A DNA stretch of 50,595 bases from Tissierellia bacterium (lineage in GTDB: Bacteria > Bacillota > Clostridia > Tissierellales > Tissierellaceae): the NCBI GenBank assembly GCA_028708575.1, contig JAQVYQ010000006.1:1-50595 (forward strand), given 5' to 3'. The position numbers and the translations under genes are program-made. Shown here one piece after another: positions 26,828 through 36,022 of this stretch. Every line of letters begins with the position of its first letter. The first letter of the stretch is position 1. Below the pieces are notes generated by a model. The model was given only the letters and a program-made list of their open reading frames with translations, searched no databases and was not told the origin of the DNA.

Positions 26828-27571
26828 ATGCATAGATTTTTCGTAGAAAAAAGTCAAATTGAAGTAGATAGAATAAATATTATTAACAATGATGTTAAGC
26901 ATATTAAGGATGTATTAAGGCTAAAAATTGGCGAATATATTGAAATTTCCTGTGAGGGGATTACTTATTTATGTGAAATAGAACAAATATTAAAAGATAA
27001 AGTAAGTACTTTAATCAAACAGAAGGAAATAGGCAATCACGAATCTAAGGTAGAAATATCTTTGTTTCAGGGTTTAGCAAAAGGAAATAGGATGGAGTTA
27101 ATATTTCAAAAAGGTACAGAAGTTGGAATTAAAAATTTCTATCCAGTTATAACTTATAGATCTGTTGTGAAGATAAATGATATAAAAAAAGAACAAAACA
27201 AAGTATCTAGATGGAACTCAATAGTTGAAGAAGCAGCAAAGCAATCAAAAAGAGATATAATACCAAAAGTCAATGGTATTATTGGCTTTGATGATATGAT
27301 AAATATTTTAAAAGATGAAACAAATATTATTGTTCCTTATGAAGAAGAAATAGTTGTGACAATAAGGGAGGAACTTTTAAATATTAAAGATGGTAGGGTT
27401 AATATTGTAATAGGTCCTGAAGGTGGATTTGAGCAAAGTGAAATTGATAAGCTAAAATCTATAGGAGGGAAAATAGTGACATTGGGCCCACGAATTTTAA
27501 GAACGGAAACTGCTGGGGTCGTAACAGCCACTATAGTGCTTTATGAATTAGGAGATTTAGGAGTGATCTAA
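26828..27571 (+). CDS. rsmE: 16S rRNA (uracil-1498-N3)-methyltransferase
   Basis: This 247-residue SPOUT-class methyltransferase has an N-terminal PUA-like domain (MHRFFVE) and the knotted C-terminal motifs VIGPEGGF and LGPRILRTETA. It modifies U1498 of 16S rRNA. It sits in the prmA-rsmE-mtaB operon, with four bases between its stop and the next ATG. Confidence 0.95.
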   Translation: MHRFFVEKSQIEVDRINIINNDVKHIKDVLRLKIGEYIEISCEGITYLCEIEQILKDKVSTLIKQKEIGNHESKVEISLFQGLAKGNRMELIFQKGTEVGIKNFYPVITYRSVVKINDIKKEQNKVSRWNSIVEEAAKQSKRDIIPKVNGIIGFDDMINILKDETNIIVPYEEEIVVTIREELLNIKDGRVNIVIGPEGGFEQSEIDKLKSIGGKIVTLGPRILRTETAGVVTATIVLYELGDLGVI

Positions 27572-27574
27572 TTA

Positions 27575-28873
27575 ATGAAAACCGTAGCATTCCATACACT
27601 AGGATGTAAGGTCAATCAATATGAAACAGAGGCTATGGAAGAACTTTTTGAGAAAAGTGGATATAAAATAGTAAAAGGCGAAAACTTTGCAGATGTTTAC
27701 GTTATTAATACGTGCACTGTAACTAATTTGTCAGATAGGAAATCAAGGCAGTTTATTAGAAAAGCAAAGAAGCTGAATAAGGATTCCGTTATTGCTGTAG
27801 TAGGATGTTATTCCCAAGTTTCTCCTGATGAAGTTGCTAAAATTGAAGGCGTTGATGTAATAATTGGAACAACAGATAGGAATGAAGTTGTGGAACTTTG
27901 TGAAAAAGCAAAGGACGAAAATGAAAAAATCAATATAGTCAGGGATATTAAAACTTACAAGAAGTTTGATATAATTAATATAAATGAGATAAAATCTAAG
28001 ACTAGAGCATATATAAAGATTCAAGATGGATGTAATCAGTTTTGCAGCTATTGTATAATACCATATGCTAGAGGACCAATTAGAAGCAGAGAATATGATG
28101 ATATAATTAGTGAAACTCAAAAACTTGCTCATTCTAATTTTAAAGAAATTATATTAACTGGGATTCATGTTGCATCTTACGGCAAGGATTTAAAGGATAT
28201 ATGTTTAATTGATGTGATTAAAGGCATTGGCAATGTAGAAGGAATTGAAAGAATTCGTTTAAGTTCAATTGAACCTACTTTAATAGATGAAGATTTTATG
28301 AAGGAAATCGTAAAAATAGACAAGGTATGTGATCATTTTCATCTTTCACTTCAAAGTGGAAGTGATTCAGTTTTAAAAAGGATGAATAGGAAATATACAA
28401 CTGATTTGTATAAAAATAAGGCTGAACTCATAAGAAAGTATATGCCCGATGCAGCACTGACTACCGATATTATAGTTGGATTTCCAGGAGAAACAGAAGA
28501 TGAGTTTAAAGAAACATGTGATTTTGTTAGAGATATCGGTTTTTCTCGAGTACATGTATTTAAATACAGTCCTAGAAAAGGAACTCCTGCAGAAAAGTAT
28601 GAAAATCAAATAGATGGTAATATAAAAAATGAAAGAAGCGAAATTTTAATCAAAATTGGTGAAGAGATGTCTAAGTATTTCAGAAATAAATTTATTGGAC
28701 TAAATTTAGATGTACTATTTGAAGACAATAATAGTGATAAACTAAGCTGTGAAGGATATACTACTAATTATATTAGAACAAAAATAGAAGCTGATGATTC
28801 TATTGTTGGAGAAATAAAAACTATAAAGATTATTGACTCAGTTGATGACTTTTTAATTGGGAAAATAATATAA
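27575..28873 (+). CDS. mtaB: tRNA t6A37 methylthiotransferase MtaB
   Basis: MtaB adds a methylthio group to t6A37 of tRNAs reading ANN codons. The 432-residue product has the N-terminal UPF0004 domain (HTLGCKVNQYETE; cysteines at NTCTV and VGCYSQ, which bind the second cluster). The radical SAM motif is CNQFCSYCIIP, and a TRAM domain follows at the C-terminus. The start overlaps the rsmE binding region (GGAGTG), implying coupling. Confidence 0.95.
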   Translation: MKTVAFHTLGCKVNQYETEAMEELFEKSGYKIVKGENFADVYVINTCTVTNLSDRKSRQFIRKAKKLNKDSVIAVVGCYSQVSPDEVAKIEGVDVIIGTTDRNEVVELCEKAKDENEKINIVRDIKTYKKFDIININEIKSKTRAYIKIQDGCNQFCSYCIIPYARGPIRSREYDDIISETQKLAHSNFKEIILTGIHVASYGKDLKDICLIDVIKGIGNVEGIERIRLSSIEPTLIDEDFMKEIVKIDKVCDHFHLSLQSGSDSVLKRMNRKYTTDLYKNKAELIRKYMPDAALTTDIIVGFPGETEDEFKETCDFVRDIGFSRVHVFKYSPRKGTPAEKYENQIDGNIKNERSEILIKIGEEMSKYFRNKFIGLNLDVLFEDNNSDKLSCEGYTTNYIRTKIEADDSIVGEIKTIKIIDSVDDFLIGKII

Positions 28874-28904
28874 TTATCTCTAATAATTTAAGGAGGTGAT
28901 ACAT

Positions 28905-29243
28905 ATGGAGTGTATATTCTGTAAAATTATTAATAAAGAGATTCCTAGCGAATTTGTTTATGAGGACGAAAGTGTTGTTGCTTTTAAAGACACTAGCCCT
29001 CAGGCTCCTATACATTTTTTAATTGTTCCTAAAGTTCATATTGAGTCTAACGATGATATTGACGAAAGTAATCATGATATAATAGGACAAGTGTTTTTAG
29101 CCGCAAAAAAGCTAGCTAAAGAATATGGACTTTCCAAAGGATACCGAATAGTTAATAATTGTAAGGAAGATGGTGGTCAGTCAGTAAATCATATTCATTT
29201 CCATTTGATTGGTGGTAGAAGTATGTTATGGCCACCAGGTTAA
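28905..29243 (+). CDS. Histidine triad (HIT) nucleotide-binding protein
   Basis: This 112-residue purine nucleoside phosphoramidase has the active-site triad HIHFHLIGG and the N-terminal CIFCKII zinc-type motif of the HINT group. The ATG at 28905 has AAGGAGGTG upstream; the GTG at 28896 is part of that site. It follows mtaB by 31 bases and precedes rpsU, an arrangement often seen in clostridia. Confidence 0.93.
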   Translation: MECIFCKIINKEIPSEFVYEDESVVAFKDTSPQAPIHFLIVPKVHIESNDDIDESNHDIIGQVFLAAKKLAKEYGLSKGYRIVNNCKEDGGQSVNHIHFHLIGGRSMLWPPG

Positions 29244-29250
29244 AAACATA

Positions 29251-29279
29251 TTGAAATTATTACTAATCTAATGTATAAT
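29251..29279 (+). promoter_or_regulatory. Promoter of rpsU
   Basis: TTGAAA (29251-29256), 17 bases, TATAAT (29274-29279). It gives a leader of about 60 bases before rpsU. Confidence 0.6.
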
Positions 29280-29314
29280 TGATTTGTCTATTAACAAAAT
29301 CAGGATAGTATAGA

Positions 29315-29334
29315 CTCACTCTTGTAGTAGTGAG
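29315..29334 (+). promoter_or_regulatory. Hairpin in the rpsU leader
   Basis: CTCACT (29315-29320) can pair with AGTGAG (29329-29334). It lies right before the GGGAGG binding site of rpsU. It could affect translation initiation, but no known protein-binding leader family was recognised. Confidence 0.35.
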
Positions 29335-29348
29335 GGGAGGGAAGATTG

Positions 29349-29531
29349 ATGTCAGAAATTAAAGTTGGAGAAAATGAATCTCTTGACAATGCATTAAAAA
29401 GATTTAAAAGACAATGTGCTCGCTCTGGGGTAATGGGGGAAGTCAGGAAAAGAGAACATTATGAAAAACCAAGTGTAAGGCGTAAAAAGAAATCTGAAGA
29501 AGCAAGAAAGAAGAAGCGCTCAAAGTTTTAA
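29349..29531 (+). CDS. rpsU: 30S ribosomal protein S21
   Basis: S21 is a small basic protein near the anti-Shine-Dalgarno region of 16S rRNA. Its 60 residues include the standard [18 protein letters not shown] start and a Lys/Arg tail ([17 protein letters not shown]). The ATG at 29349 follows GGGAGG; a TTG one codon earlier is less likely. It begins the rpsU-yqeY pair behind its own promoter. Confidence 0.95.
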   Translation: MSEIKVGENESLDNALKRFKRQCARSGVMGEVRKREHYEKPSVRRKKKSEEARKKKRSKF

Positions 29532-29565
29532 ATTAGTTTAATATGAATTATTAGAAGGTGAATAA

Positions 29566-30009
29566 ATGTCCCTTAAAGAAAAACTTATGGAAGATTTTAA
29601 ATCATCCATGAAAAACAAAGATACTATGAGAAAAAATACTATCACTATGGTTAGGGCTTCAATTAAACAGACTGAAGTTGATGAAAGAAAAGAATTAACT
29701 GATGAAGAAATATTAGACATCATAAGTAAACAAGTAAAAGAAAAAAGAAATGCAATTGAAGAATTTAGAAAAGGTTCAAGGGATGATTTAATCAATCAGA
29801 CTGAGAACGAAATAGAAATTCTTTTAAAATATTTACCCGAGCAGCTTTCAGAAGAGGAATTAGAGGAAATTGTTAGGGAAACAATAAGAGAAATAAATGC
29901 TATCTCAATGAAGGACATTGGAAAGATAATGAAATCTGTAATGCCTAAAGTAAAAGGTAGAACTGATGGAAACATAGTAAATAAAATAGTCAAAAGAATA
30001 TTAAACTAA
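29566..30009 (+). CDS. yqeY: GatB/YqeY domain protein
   Basis: This 147-residue all-helical protein is related to the tRNA-binding tail of GatB amidotransferase. Typical motifs are SLKEKLMEDFKSSMKNKD, YLPEQLSEEE and KGRTDGNIVNKIVK. Its exact role is not settled, though tRNA binding is presumed. It follows rpsU as in B. subtilis and ends at a strong terminator. Confidence 0.92.
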   Translation: MSLKEKLMEDFKSSMKNKDTMRKNTITMVRASIKQTEVDERKELTDEEILDIISKQVKEKRNAIEEFRKGSRDDLINQTENEIEILLKYLPEQLSEEELEEIVRETIREINAISMKDIGKIMKSVMPKVKGRTDGNIVNKIVKRILN

Positions 30010-30034
30010 CCTGAGTTATTACTCAGGTTTTTTG
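30008..30034 (+). terminator. Rho-independent terminator after yqeY
   Basis: AACCTGAGT/ACTCAGGTT stem with TATT loop (30008-30029) then TTTTTG. The first arm overlaps the stop codon. Confidence 0.9.
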
Positions 30035-30151
30035 TTTAATTGGATATTTCTTATATAAACTTCATATATTGTAACTAGATTGTCATTTTTATATGATATA
30101 GATTTGGGTATAAGATTAAGGTAGTATATAATAGCAGGAGGTGAAGTCGAT

Positions 30152-31441
30152 ATGAAATATAGAAAAATAGGAGTAGTTTTGATATTACTTTTGATTTTAA
30201 GCTCTGTATCATACGCAAATGAAGTAGATAATAGTAGTAAGGTATATATAGTTCCAATAAATGGAGAAATCAATAGAGCCACAAGTAGTTTCGTTAAGAA
30301 TACCATAGAAAGTTTGGAACAAAAGAATGCTGAAGCAATAATATTTGAAATAAACACCTATGGCGGTTTAATTGATGAAGCTATTGAAATAAAAGATGCT
30401 ATTCTGGATACAAACATACCTACTATTTCTTATGTAAAGAGCAATGCTCAATCTGCAGGAGTTTTAATTACCATAGCTAGTGAAAAGGTTGTAATGGCAA
30501 ATAGTGCTACTATTGGTTCAGCAGAAACTATACCAAATACAGAAAAGATTATGTCAATGTGGAGAGCGGTTTTAAGAGATACAGCTCAATACAGAGATAG
30601 AGATTATAGAATTATCGAGGCCATGGCTGATAAGGATATTAAGATTGACGGAATTACTAAAGAAGGAAAATTAGTTAATCTTACTTCCAATGAAGCACTA
30701 GAGTATGGCATAGCTGATAATATATCTAATGACTATAATAGCATATTGGATTATTTTAAAATTGAAGCATCTGGAATTATCGAAGTAGAAGAAGGCTTTA
30801 AAGTTAAACTTGCTAAGTATATTTCGAGTTCTACAATAACCACTATGCTTTTAGCAATTGGTTTTATAGGTGTAGCAGTTGAAATATTAACTCCTGGATT
30901 TGGAATAGGTGGAATCGCAAGTATTATGGCTTTTGGCTTGTATTTTGGCGGGAATATCTTGGCAGGTAATTCTAATTGGATATCATTGACACTCTTTGTA
31001 ATAGGTCTAATTCTATTAGTAATTGAAGGAATGGTACCTGGCTTTGGACTCCCTGGTATAGGTGGAATAGTTTTTATAGTTGTAGGAACAATAATGGCGA
31101 TGAACGATTTTAGAACTGGTGTATTATCCTTAAGTATAGCTATTATACTGACCACAATTGTGACTCTAATTTTCGTAAAATTAGGATATCGGAGCAAAAT
31201 ATTTGATAATATAATTTTAAGCAATGAGCTTGTAAAGGAGAGAGGATATATTCCTTCTAATGATATGGAACACCTATTAGGAGAAGAAGGAATAACATTA
31301 TCTGAACTTAGACCTGCTGGATTCATTGAAATAAATGGTAATAAGTATGATGTATTATCTGAAGGTGACTTTATAAGTAAAAATGCTAATATAAAAGTAG
31401 TAAAAGTTGAAGGATCAAAAATATTTGTAAGGAGGACTTAG
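30152..31441 (+). CDS. NfeD-family membrane protein with ClpP-class serine protease domain
   Basis: This long NfeD/YqeZ-type protein (429 residues) has a signal peptide ending near SYA, then a ClpP-like serine protease domain (about 30-215). The probable nucleophile Ser is in NAQSAGVLI, and the Lys region is in GSAET. Several membrane helices follow (about 225-350), then a C-terminal NfeD OB-fold domain ([18 protein letters not shown]). Such proteins pair with flotillin/stomatin-type scaffolds, and floA starts one base after its stop. It is equivalent to B. subtilis yqeZ. Confidence 0.92.
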   Translation: MKYRKIGVVLILLLILSSVSYANEVDNSSKVYIVPINGEINRATSSFVKNTIESLEQKNAEAIIFEINTYGGLIDEAIEIKDAILDTNIPTISYVKSNAQSAGVLITIASEKVVMANSATIGSAETIPNTEKIMSMWRAVLRDTAQYRDRDYRIIEAMADKDIKIDGITKEGKLVNLTSNEALEYGIADNISNDYNSILDYFKIEASGIIEVEEGFKVKLAKYISSSTITTMLLAIGFIGVAVEILTPGFGIGGIASIMAFGLYFGGNILAGNSNWISLTLFVIGLILLVIEGMVPGFGLPGIGGIVFIVVGTIMAMNDFRTGVLSLSIAIILTTIVTLIFVKLGYRSKIFDNIILSNELVKERGYIPSNDMEHLLGEEGITLSELRPAGFIEINGNKYDVLSEGDFISKNANIKVVKVEGSKIFVRRT

Positions 31442-31442
31442 T

Positions 31443-32423
31443 ATGGAATTATTTTTTACGGGAGGAATAGCGCTACTCATAATCATACTATTAATACTAT
31501 TCTTTACTTTTGTACCAGTCGGATTATGGATTACAGCTTTCTTCTCAGGTGTTAGAGTAAAGATAGCAACCCTTATTGGAATGAGGCTTAGAAGAGTAGT
31601 ACCAAGTAGAATTGTAAACCCTATGATTAAGGCTACAAAGGCAGGACTGAGTTTAAACTTAGATGATTTAGAAGCTCATCATCTAGCAGGTGGAAATGTA
31701 AATACACTAGTAGATGCATTGATAGCGGCACAAAGAGCTAATATTCCACTGATCTTCGAAAGAGCAGCTGCAATTGATTTAGCAGGAAGAAATGTACTAG
31801 AGGCTGTTCAAGTAAGTGTAAACCCAAAGGTTATAGAGACACCTAATATATCTGCAGTAGCAAAGAATGGTATAGAAGTAATTGTAAAGGCTAGAGTAAC
31901 AGTTAGAGCTAATATTGAAAGATTAGTAGGTGGAGCTGGTGAAGAAACTATTATTGCCAGAGTTGGTGAAGGAATTGTTACTACTGTTGGTAGTTCTCTT
32001 TCTCATTCAGATGTAATGGAGAATCCTGATAACATATCTAAAACTGTATTAGACAAAGGTCTGGATTCAGGAACAGCTTTTGAGATTTTATCAATAGATA
32101 TTGCTGATGTAGATGTTGGAAGAAACATTGGTGCAAAACTACAGATGGAACAGGCAGATGCAGATAAGAAAATTGCTCAAGCAAAGGCTGAAGAGAGAAG
32201 AGCAATGGCTGTAGCAAAAGAACAAGAAATGATTGCTGAAGTTCAAGCTATGCGTGCAAAAGTAGTAGAAGCAGAAGCTGAAGTTCCTTTGGCACTATCT
32301 GCTGCTTTAAAAGAAGGAAATATGGGAGTAATGGATTATTATAATATGAGAAATATATTAGCAGATACAGATATGAGAAACTCAATATCAAAAATATCTG
32401 ATGAGGATAACAATAAATTGTAG
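31443..32423 (+). CDS. floA: Flotillin-like protein FloA
   Basis: FloA organises membrane microdomains. The 326-residue product has an N-terminal membrane hairpin (about 5-30), an SPFH-like domain ([11 protein letters not shown] through [11 protein letters not shown]) and a helical Glu/Ala-rich C-terminal part ([27 protein letters not shown]). It is coupled to the NfeD-type protease upstream, the standard partner. Equivalent to B. subtilis YqfA. Confidence 0.95.
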   Translation: MELFFTGGIALLIIILLILFFTFVPVGLWITAFFSGVRVKIATLIGMRLRRVVPSRIVNPMIKATKAGLSLNLDDLEAHHLAGGNVNTLVDALIAAQRANIPLIFERAAAIDLAGRNVLEAVQVSVNPKVIETPNISAVAKNGIEVIVKARVTVRANIERLVGGAGEETIIARVGEGIVTTVGSSLSHSDVMENPDNISKTVLDKGLDSGTAFEILSIDIADVDVGRNIGAKLQMEQADADKKIAQAKAEERRAMAVAKEQEMIAEVQAMRAKVVEAEAEVPLALSAALKEGNMGVMDYYNMRNILADTDMRNSISKISDEDNNKL

Positions 32424-32434
32424 GATGTGATTAA

Positions 32435-32962
32435 ATGGAACAACTAATAATTCTTGTTATCTGGGTTATAGGAAGTACTATTATTAAAAGTTCCAATAAA
32501 AAAGGTAAAACGAATAATAGGAACCTAAATAGGGCAAAAAAATTAGAGCAAAAGGGAACAACTGCTTATAGCCAGAATAAGAAAGCTGGAGGAGCAAAAA
32601 ATATATTTAGTTCCTTTATGGTAGATTTGGAAAATGAACTGCAAAAGGAAAAAGAGATAAAAAGACAAAATGAGATAAAAAGACAAAAAGAAAAACAAAA
32701 TCAATTTGATAGTCAATGGATGCAATCCAGTTTATCTCAACCATCGCAGCCATCCAATCCCTCTCAACCAAAAAAACCACCAAAACCAAAAAGTCCACCA
32801 AAGCCACAAGGCTTAGTGACTGATACAGTTGGTGATAATAAAGAAATTGTAACAATTAATAAATCATCTTTAGATTTAAAAAGAGACATATTAAAAGGCA
32901 TAATTTATGCAGAAATACTTTCTGAACCAAAAAGTTTAAAGAATATTAAGAGAAGCAGATAA
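32435..32962 (+). CDS. Hypothetical membrane-anchored protein with Pro-rich linker
   Basis: This 175-residue product has an N-terminal membrane segment (about 3-18), a Lys/Gln-rich helical part (KEKEIKRQNEIKRQKEKQ) and a Ser/Gln/Pro/Lys linker. The C-terminal motif LKRDILKGIIYAEILSEPKSLK resembles the end of clostridial hypothetical proteins found in this locus. It occupies the position of yqfB and ends at a terminator with floA, so it may act in the flotillin complex. Function unknown. Confidence 0.65.
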   Translation: MEQLIILVIWVIGSTIIKSSNKKGKTNNRNLNRAKKLEQKGTTAYSQNKKAGGAKNIFSSFMVDLENELQKEKEIKRQNEIKRQKEKQNQFDSQWMQSSLSQPSQPSNPSQPKKPPKPKSPPKPQGLVTDTVGDNKEIVTINKSSLDLKRDILKGIIYAEILSEPKSLKNIKRSR

Positions 32963-32977
32963 CTGCTTCTCTTTTCT
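32948..32977 (+). terminator. Rho-independent terminator of the nfeD-floA operon
   Basis: AAGAGAAGCAG/CTGCTTCTCTT (11 bp) with ATAA loop (32948-32973), then TTCTTA. The stop codon is inside the loop. Confidence 0.85.
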
Positions 32978-33028
32978 TATGTAATAGAACAATATTTAAT
33001 TTCATATGATAAATTGGAGGGATAATAA

Positions 33029-33307
33029 ATGAAAAAGAATATGGACAATATTAAGGCCAATTTATCTGAAGCATTGGAATTGCCAATAGATATAACTTTA
33101 GATTTACCGAGGATAACAATAATAGGAAATATTGAGGTGAGTGTTTCTAACCATAAAGGAATAATAGAATACGATAATGAAATTATTAGGATAAACTCAA
33201 AAGCAGGAATAATAAAGGTAATTGGGGATGAACTGGAAATAAAAAATATACTTTCTGAAGAAATATTAATAATTGGTAATATAGAACAAGTAGAAATCTT
33301 GAGCTAA
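33029..33307 (+). CDS. yqfC: Sporulation protein YqfC
   Basis: This 92-residue YabP/YqfC-family protein has LPIDITLDLPRITIIGN and a C-terminal VIGDELEIKNI..EEILIIGNI pattern. The family is made in the mother cell under sigma E and is linked to spore coat or engulfment. It is placed directly before yqfD, as in spore formers generally. GGAGGG precedes the ATG. Confidence 0.93.
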   Translation: MKKNMDNIKANLSEALELPIDITLDLPRITIIGNIEVSVSNHKGIIEYDNEIIRINSKAGIIKVIGDELEIKNILSEEILIIGNIEQVEILS

Positions 33308-33317
33308 GGGTGATTAA

Positions 33318-34499
33318 ATGTTAGCTATAAAAATATGGAATTATTTTAAGGGTTATGTTATTATTAGAATTGAAGGATTACAGTTAGAAAGACTGTTAAA
33401 TCTAGCTTTATCTCAAGATATTTATCTGTGGGATGTAAGAAGGTTAAATTATTATCAAGTGGAAATATGCGTAAGTCCAAAAGGTCTAGGAGATTTAATA
33501 GAATTAGTTAATAAAGCCGGATGTAAATATGAAATATTACAAGAGAAGGGATTGCCTTTTTTTTTCGAAAGAATTAAGCACAGAAAGATGTTTGTTACTG
33601 GCTTTGTATTATTTTTCTTAATTGTTTTTCTATTATCATCTTTCGTATGGAAAATTGAGATTAATGGTCTGGAGCAAACACCTCTAGAAAAAGTATTTGA
33701 ATATTTAAATGATAATGGAATAGTATCGGGTACTCCTAAAATTAGCATTTCAGAAGATGAAGTTGAATTGTTATTAATGAACAAATACAATTATTTTTCA
33801 TTTATAGAAGTTAAGAAAAAGGGTGTAAAATTAGTTATAGATATAAAAGAAGAGTCCATCCCACCTGAAAAGATTGATAGAGATTATCCTGCTAACATTG
33901 TAGCAGGTAAAAAAGGTGTTGTAGAAAAGATTATAGCTAGAAATGGAGATGCATTAGTTAAAGTTGGTGAAATTGTAAGAGAAGCGCAAGTTCTCATAAG
34001 TGGAGCTATGTTAACAAATGAAAGTGAAATCTATTTAGTCCATGCTGAAGGCGATGTATTGGCTAGAACAAGATATGAATCTGAAGTCATTGAAACAATA
34101 GTTAAAATGACAGAAAAAGAAACAGGAAATGTCTTTGAACAAAAAGGCTTGAAGATAAATAATAGAGGCATTAGATTTATTAAGGATATTCCCTTTGTAA
34201 ATTACAAAGAATACATAAAAGAAGAAAAATTATTTGATTTAGATATTATTGATATTCCTATAAATATTATTACTTATGAATATAGAGAAGTTGAAATTGA
34301 AAAGATTAGACAAAATATAGATTCTCTTAAGAATTCCAATCAGTTAAAAGCTATTGAAGAAATAAATCTTCAGATTAAAGAAGGTGCTGAAATAGTAGCA
34401 AGAGATATAAAACATGAGATAAATGGAAATAACTTAATTACGAATGTAATTATCGAAACTATAGAAGAAATTGGCAAGAAAGTCATTATAGAAAACTAG
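33318..34499 (+). CDS. yqfD: Sporulation protein YqfD
   Basis: A 393-residue membrane protein of the YqfD family. A cytoplasmic N-terminal part (about 1-85) resembles the SpoIV-type YqfD fold. One membrane segment (about 90-112) follows, then an outer region with VKKKGVKLVIDIKEE and PANIVAGKKGVVEKII motifs. It is expected to be made in the mother cell. It lies 10 bases after yqfC and is followed closely by phoH. Confidence 0.93.
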   Translation: MLAIKIWNYFKGYVIIRIEGLQLERLLNLALSQDIYLWDVRRLNYYQVEICVSPKGLGDLIELVNKAGCKYEILQEKGLPFFFERIKHRKMFVTGFVLFFLIVFLLSSFVWKIEINGLEQTPLEKVFEYLNDNGIVSGTPKISISEDEVELLLMNKYNYFSFIEVKKKGVKLVIDIKEESIPPEKIDRDYPANIVAGKKGVVEKIIARNGDALVKVGEIVREAQVLISGAMLTNESEIYLVHAEGDVLARTRYESEVIETIVKMTEKETGNVFEQKGLKINNRGIRFIKDIPFVNYKEYIKEEKLFDLDIIDIPINIITYEYREVEIEKIRQNIDSLKNSNQLKAIEEINLQIKEGAEIVARDIKHEINGNNLITNVIIETIEEIGKKVIIEN

Positions 34500-34510
34500 G
34501 GGGTTAAAGC

Positions 34511-35485
34511 TTGGCAGAAAGAATTAAGCAAGGTATTGAAATTGAAAGTCAACAAATTATAAATGAAATATTTGGCGACTTTGATGAAAATATAGAAATA
34601 ATTAAAAGTGAATTAAATATAAATGTTAAAGTTTCTAATAATGAAATACAGATATTTGGAGAGCCTATAGCAGTTGAAATGGGCATTAAATTGATGTACA
34701 GTTTAAAGGAAATTGTAAAAGATCGCAAAAGATTAGATAAACAGGATTTAAGATATGCTATACAGCAAGTTGTAGAGGGTAATGATGGGGATTTAAAAGA
34801 TTTGTTAAAAGACGTTGTATGCGTTACTTCCTCTGGTAAGAGTATAAAGCCAAAGACATTTGGTCAAAAAAGATATATAGACTCTATAAGAAATAATGAT
34901 ATAGTGTTTGGAATTGGACCTGCTGGTACTGGCAAGACATACCTTGCAATGGCAATGGCAGTTCAAGCCTTTAAAAATAAGGAAGTTAATAGGATTGTAC
35001 TGACAAGACCTGCTGTAGAAGCTGGTGAAAACTTAGGCTTTCTACCTGGTGATTTGCAAGAAAAAGTAGATCCCTATTTAAGACCTGTATATGATGCCTT
35101 ATTCGAAATATTAGGTTTTGATACTTATGAAAAGTATGTAGAAAGAGGCTTAATAGAAGTTGCTCCATTGGCCTATATGAGAGGAAGAACTCTTGATTCT
35201 GCATATGTTATATTAGATGAAGCTCAAAATACTACTAATGAACAGATGAAAATGTTTTTGACAAGATTGGGCTTTGGCTCAAAGGCTATTATAACTGGTG
35301 ACATTACTCAGATTGATTTACCAAAAGGAAAGCAATCAGGATTAAAAACAGTAACAAAAGTATTAAACAATGTTAAAGGAATTGATTTTATATATTTGTC
35401 TAAACATGATATAGTTAGGCATCCTTTAGTTCAACGAATTATTGATGCTTATGAAAAATATGAAGGAGCAAATATTGAACCATAA
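34511..35485 (+). CDS. phoH: PhoH-family ATPase
   Basis: This 324-residue P-loop ATPase has an N-terminal RNA-binding-like domain. Walker A is GPAGTGKTYLAMAMAV, Walker B VILDEAQNT, and the motif TRLGFGSKAIITGD follows. The start is TTG at 34511 behind AGGGGG. It is thought to work with YbeY in RNA metabolism, and ybeY is the next gene. In B. subtilis the HD-domain gene pgpH lies between them; it is absent here. Confidence 0.95.
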   Translation: MAERIKQGIEIESQQIINEIFGDFDENIEIIKSELNINVKVSNNEIQIFGEPIAVEMGIKLMYSLKEIVKDRKRLDKQDLRYAIQQVVEGNDGDLKDLLKDVVCVTSSGKSIKPKTFGQKRYIDSIRNNDIVFGIGPAGTGKTYLAMAMAVQAFKNKEVNRIVLTRPAVEAGENLGFLPGDLQEKVDPYLRPVYDALFEILGFDTYEKYVERGLIEVAPLAYMRGRTLDSAYVILDEAQNTTNEQMKMFLTRLGFGSKAIITGDITQIDLPKGKQSGLKTVTKVLNNVKGIDFIYLSKHDIVRHPLVQRIIDAYEKYEGANIEP

Positions 35486-35558
35486 ACTATCAATAAGGGG
35501 TGTTATTAAAAATACAAGATCCCTTTTAAATTAATAATTTGCGAAAAGAGGGGTATTC

Positions 35559-36011
35559 ATGTACTACGATATAGATAATAGGCAGAATAAATATGAAATT
35601 ACTGATGAAATGGAAAAATTAATTGTTGAGGTTATTAAAGAATGCTTAAGTGTTGAAGGAAAAAGCGATGAATATGAAGTAAGCATTTCATTTGTTGATA
35701 ATGAAGAAATACGGATATTAAATAGAGATTATAGAGGAGTTGATAAGGAGACTGATGTATTGTCATTTCCTATGGAAGATGAATTTTCTTTAGCAACTCC
35801 AATATTAGGAGATATTGTAATATCTGTTGAAAAAGCTGATGAGCAATCAAGAGAATATGGCCATAGTCTTGATAGAGAAATTGCCTATTTAACAGCTCAT
35901 AGCACGCTTCATCTAATGGGTTACGATCATATGGATGATGATGAAAAATCTATTATGCGTAATAAAGAAAAAACTATTATGAGAAATTTAAAAATATTTA
36001 AGAATATATAG
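35559..36011 (+). CDS. ybeY: Endoribonuclease / rRNA maturation factor YbeY
   Basis: This 150-residue metal-dependent RNase acts in 16S rRNA 3' end maturation and ribosome quality control. The zinc site is in HSTLHLMGYDH, preceded by the conserved LSFPM and LGDIVIS. GAGGGGT lies before the ATG at 35559. The phoH stop is 73 bases upstream, and that gap contains no gene. Confidence 0.95.
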   Translation: MYYDIDNRQNKYEITDEMEKLIVEVIKECLSVEGKSDEYEVSISFVDNEEIRILNRDYRGVDKETDVLSFPMEDEFSLATPILGDIVISVEKADEQSREYGHSLDREIAYLTAHSTLHLMGYDHMDDDEKSIMRNKEKTIMRNLKIFKNI

Positions 36012-36022
36012 GGTGAAGCCAT

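Noticed and set aside
27743..28132. 129-codon open frame opposite mtaB
   Set aside because: Shadow of the radical SAM gene, with no recognisable domain.
30751..31326. 191-codon open frame opposite the NfeD-type protease gene
   Set aside because: Entirely within a well-supported gene on the other strand. Its Pro/Ile/Ser-rich composition is that of an antisense shadow.
35486..35558. Remnant of pgpH between phoH and ybeY
   Set aside because: No frame or motif of an HD-domain protein is visible in the 73 bases.
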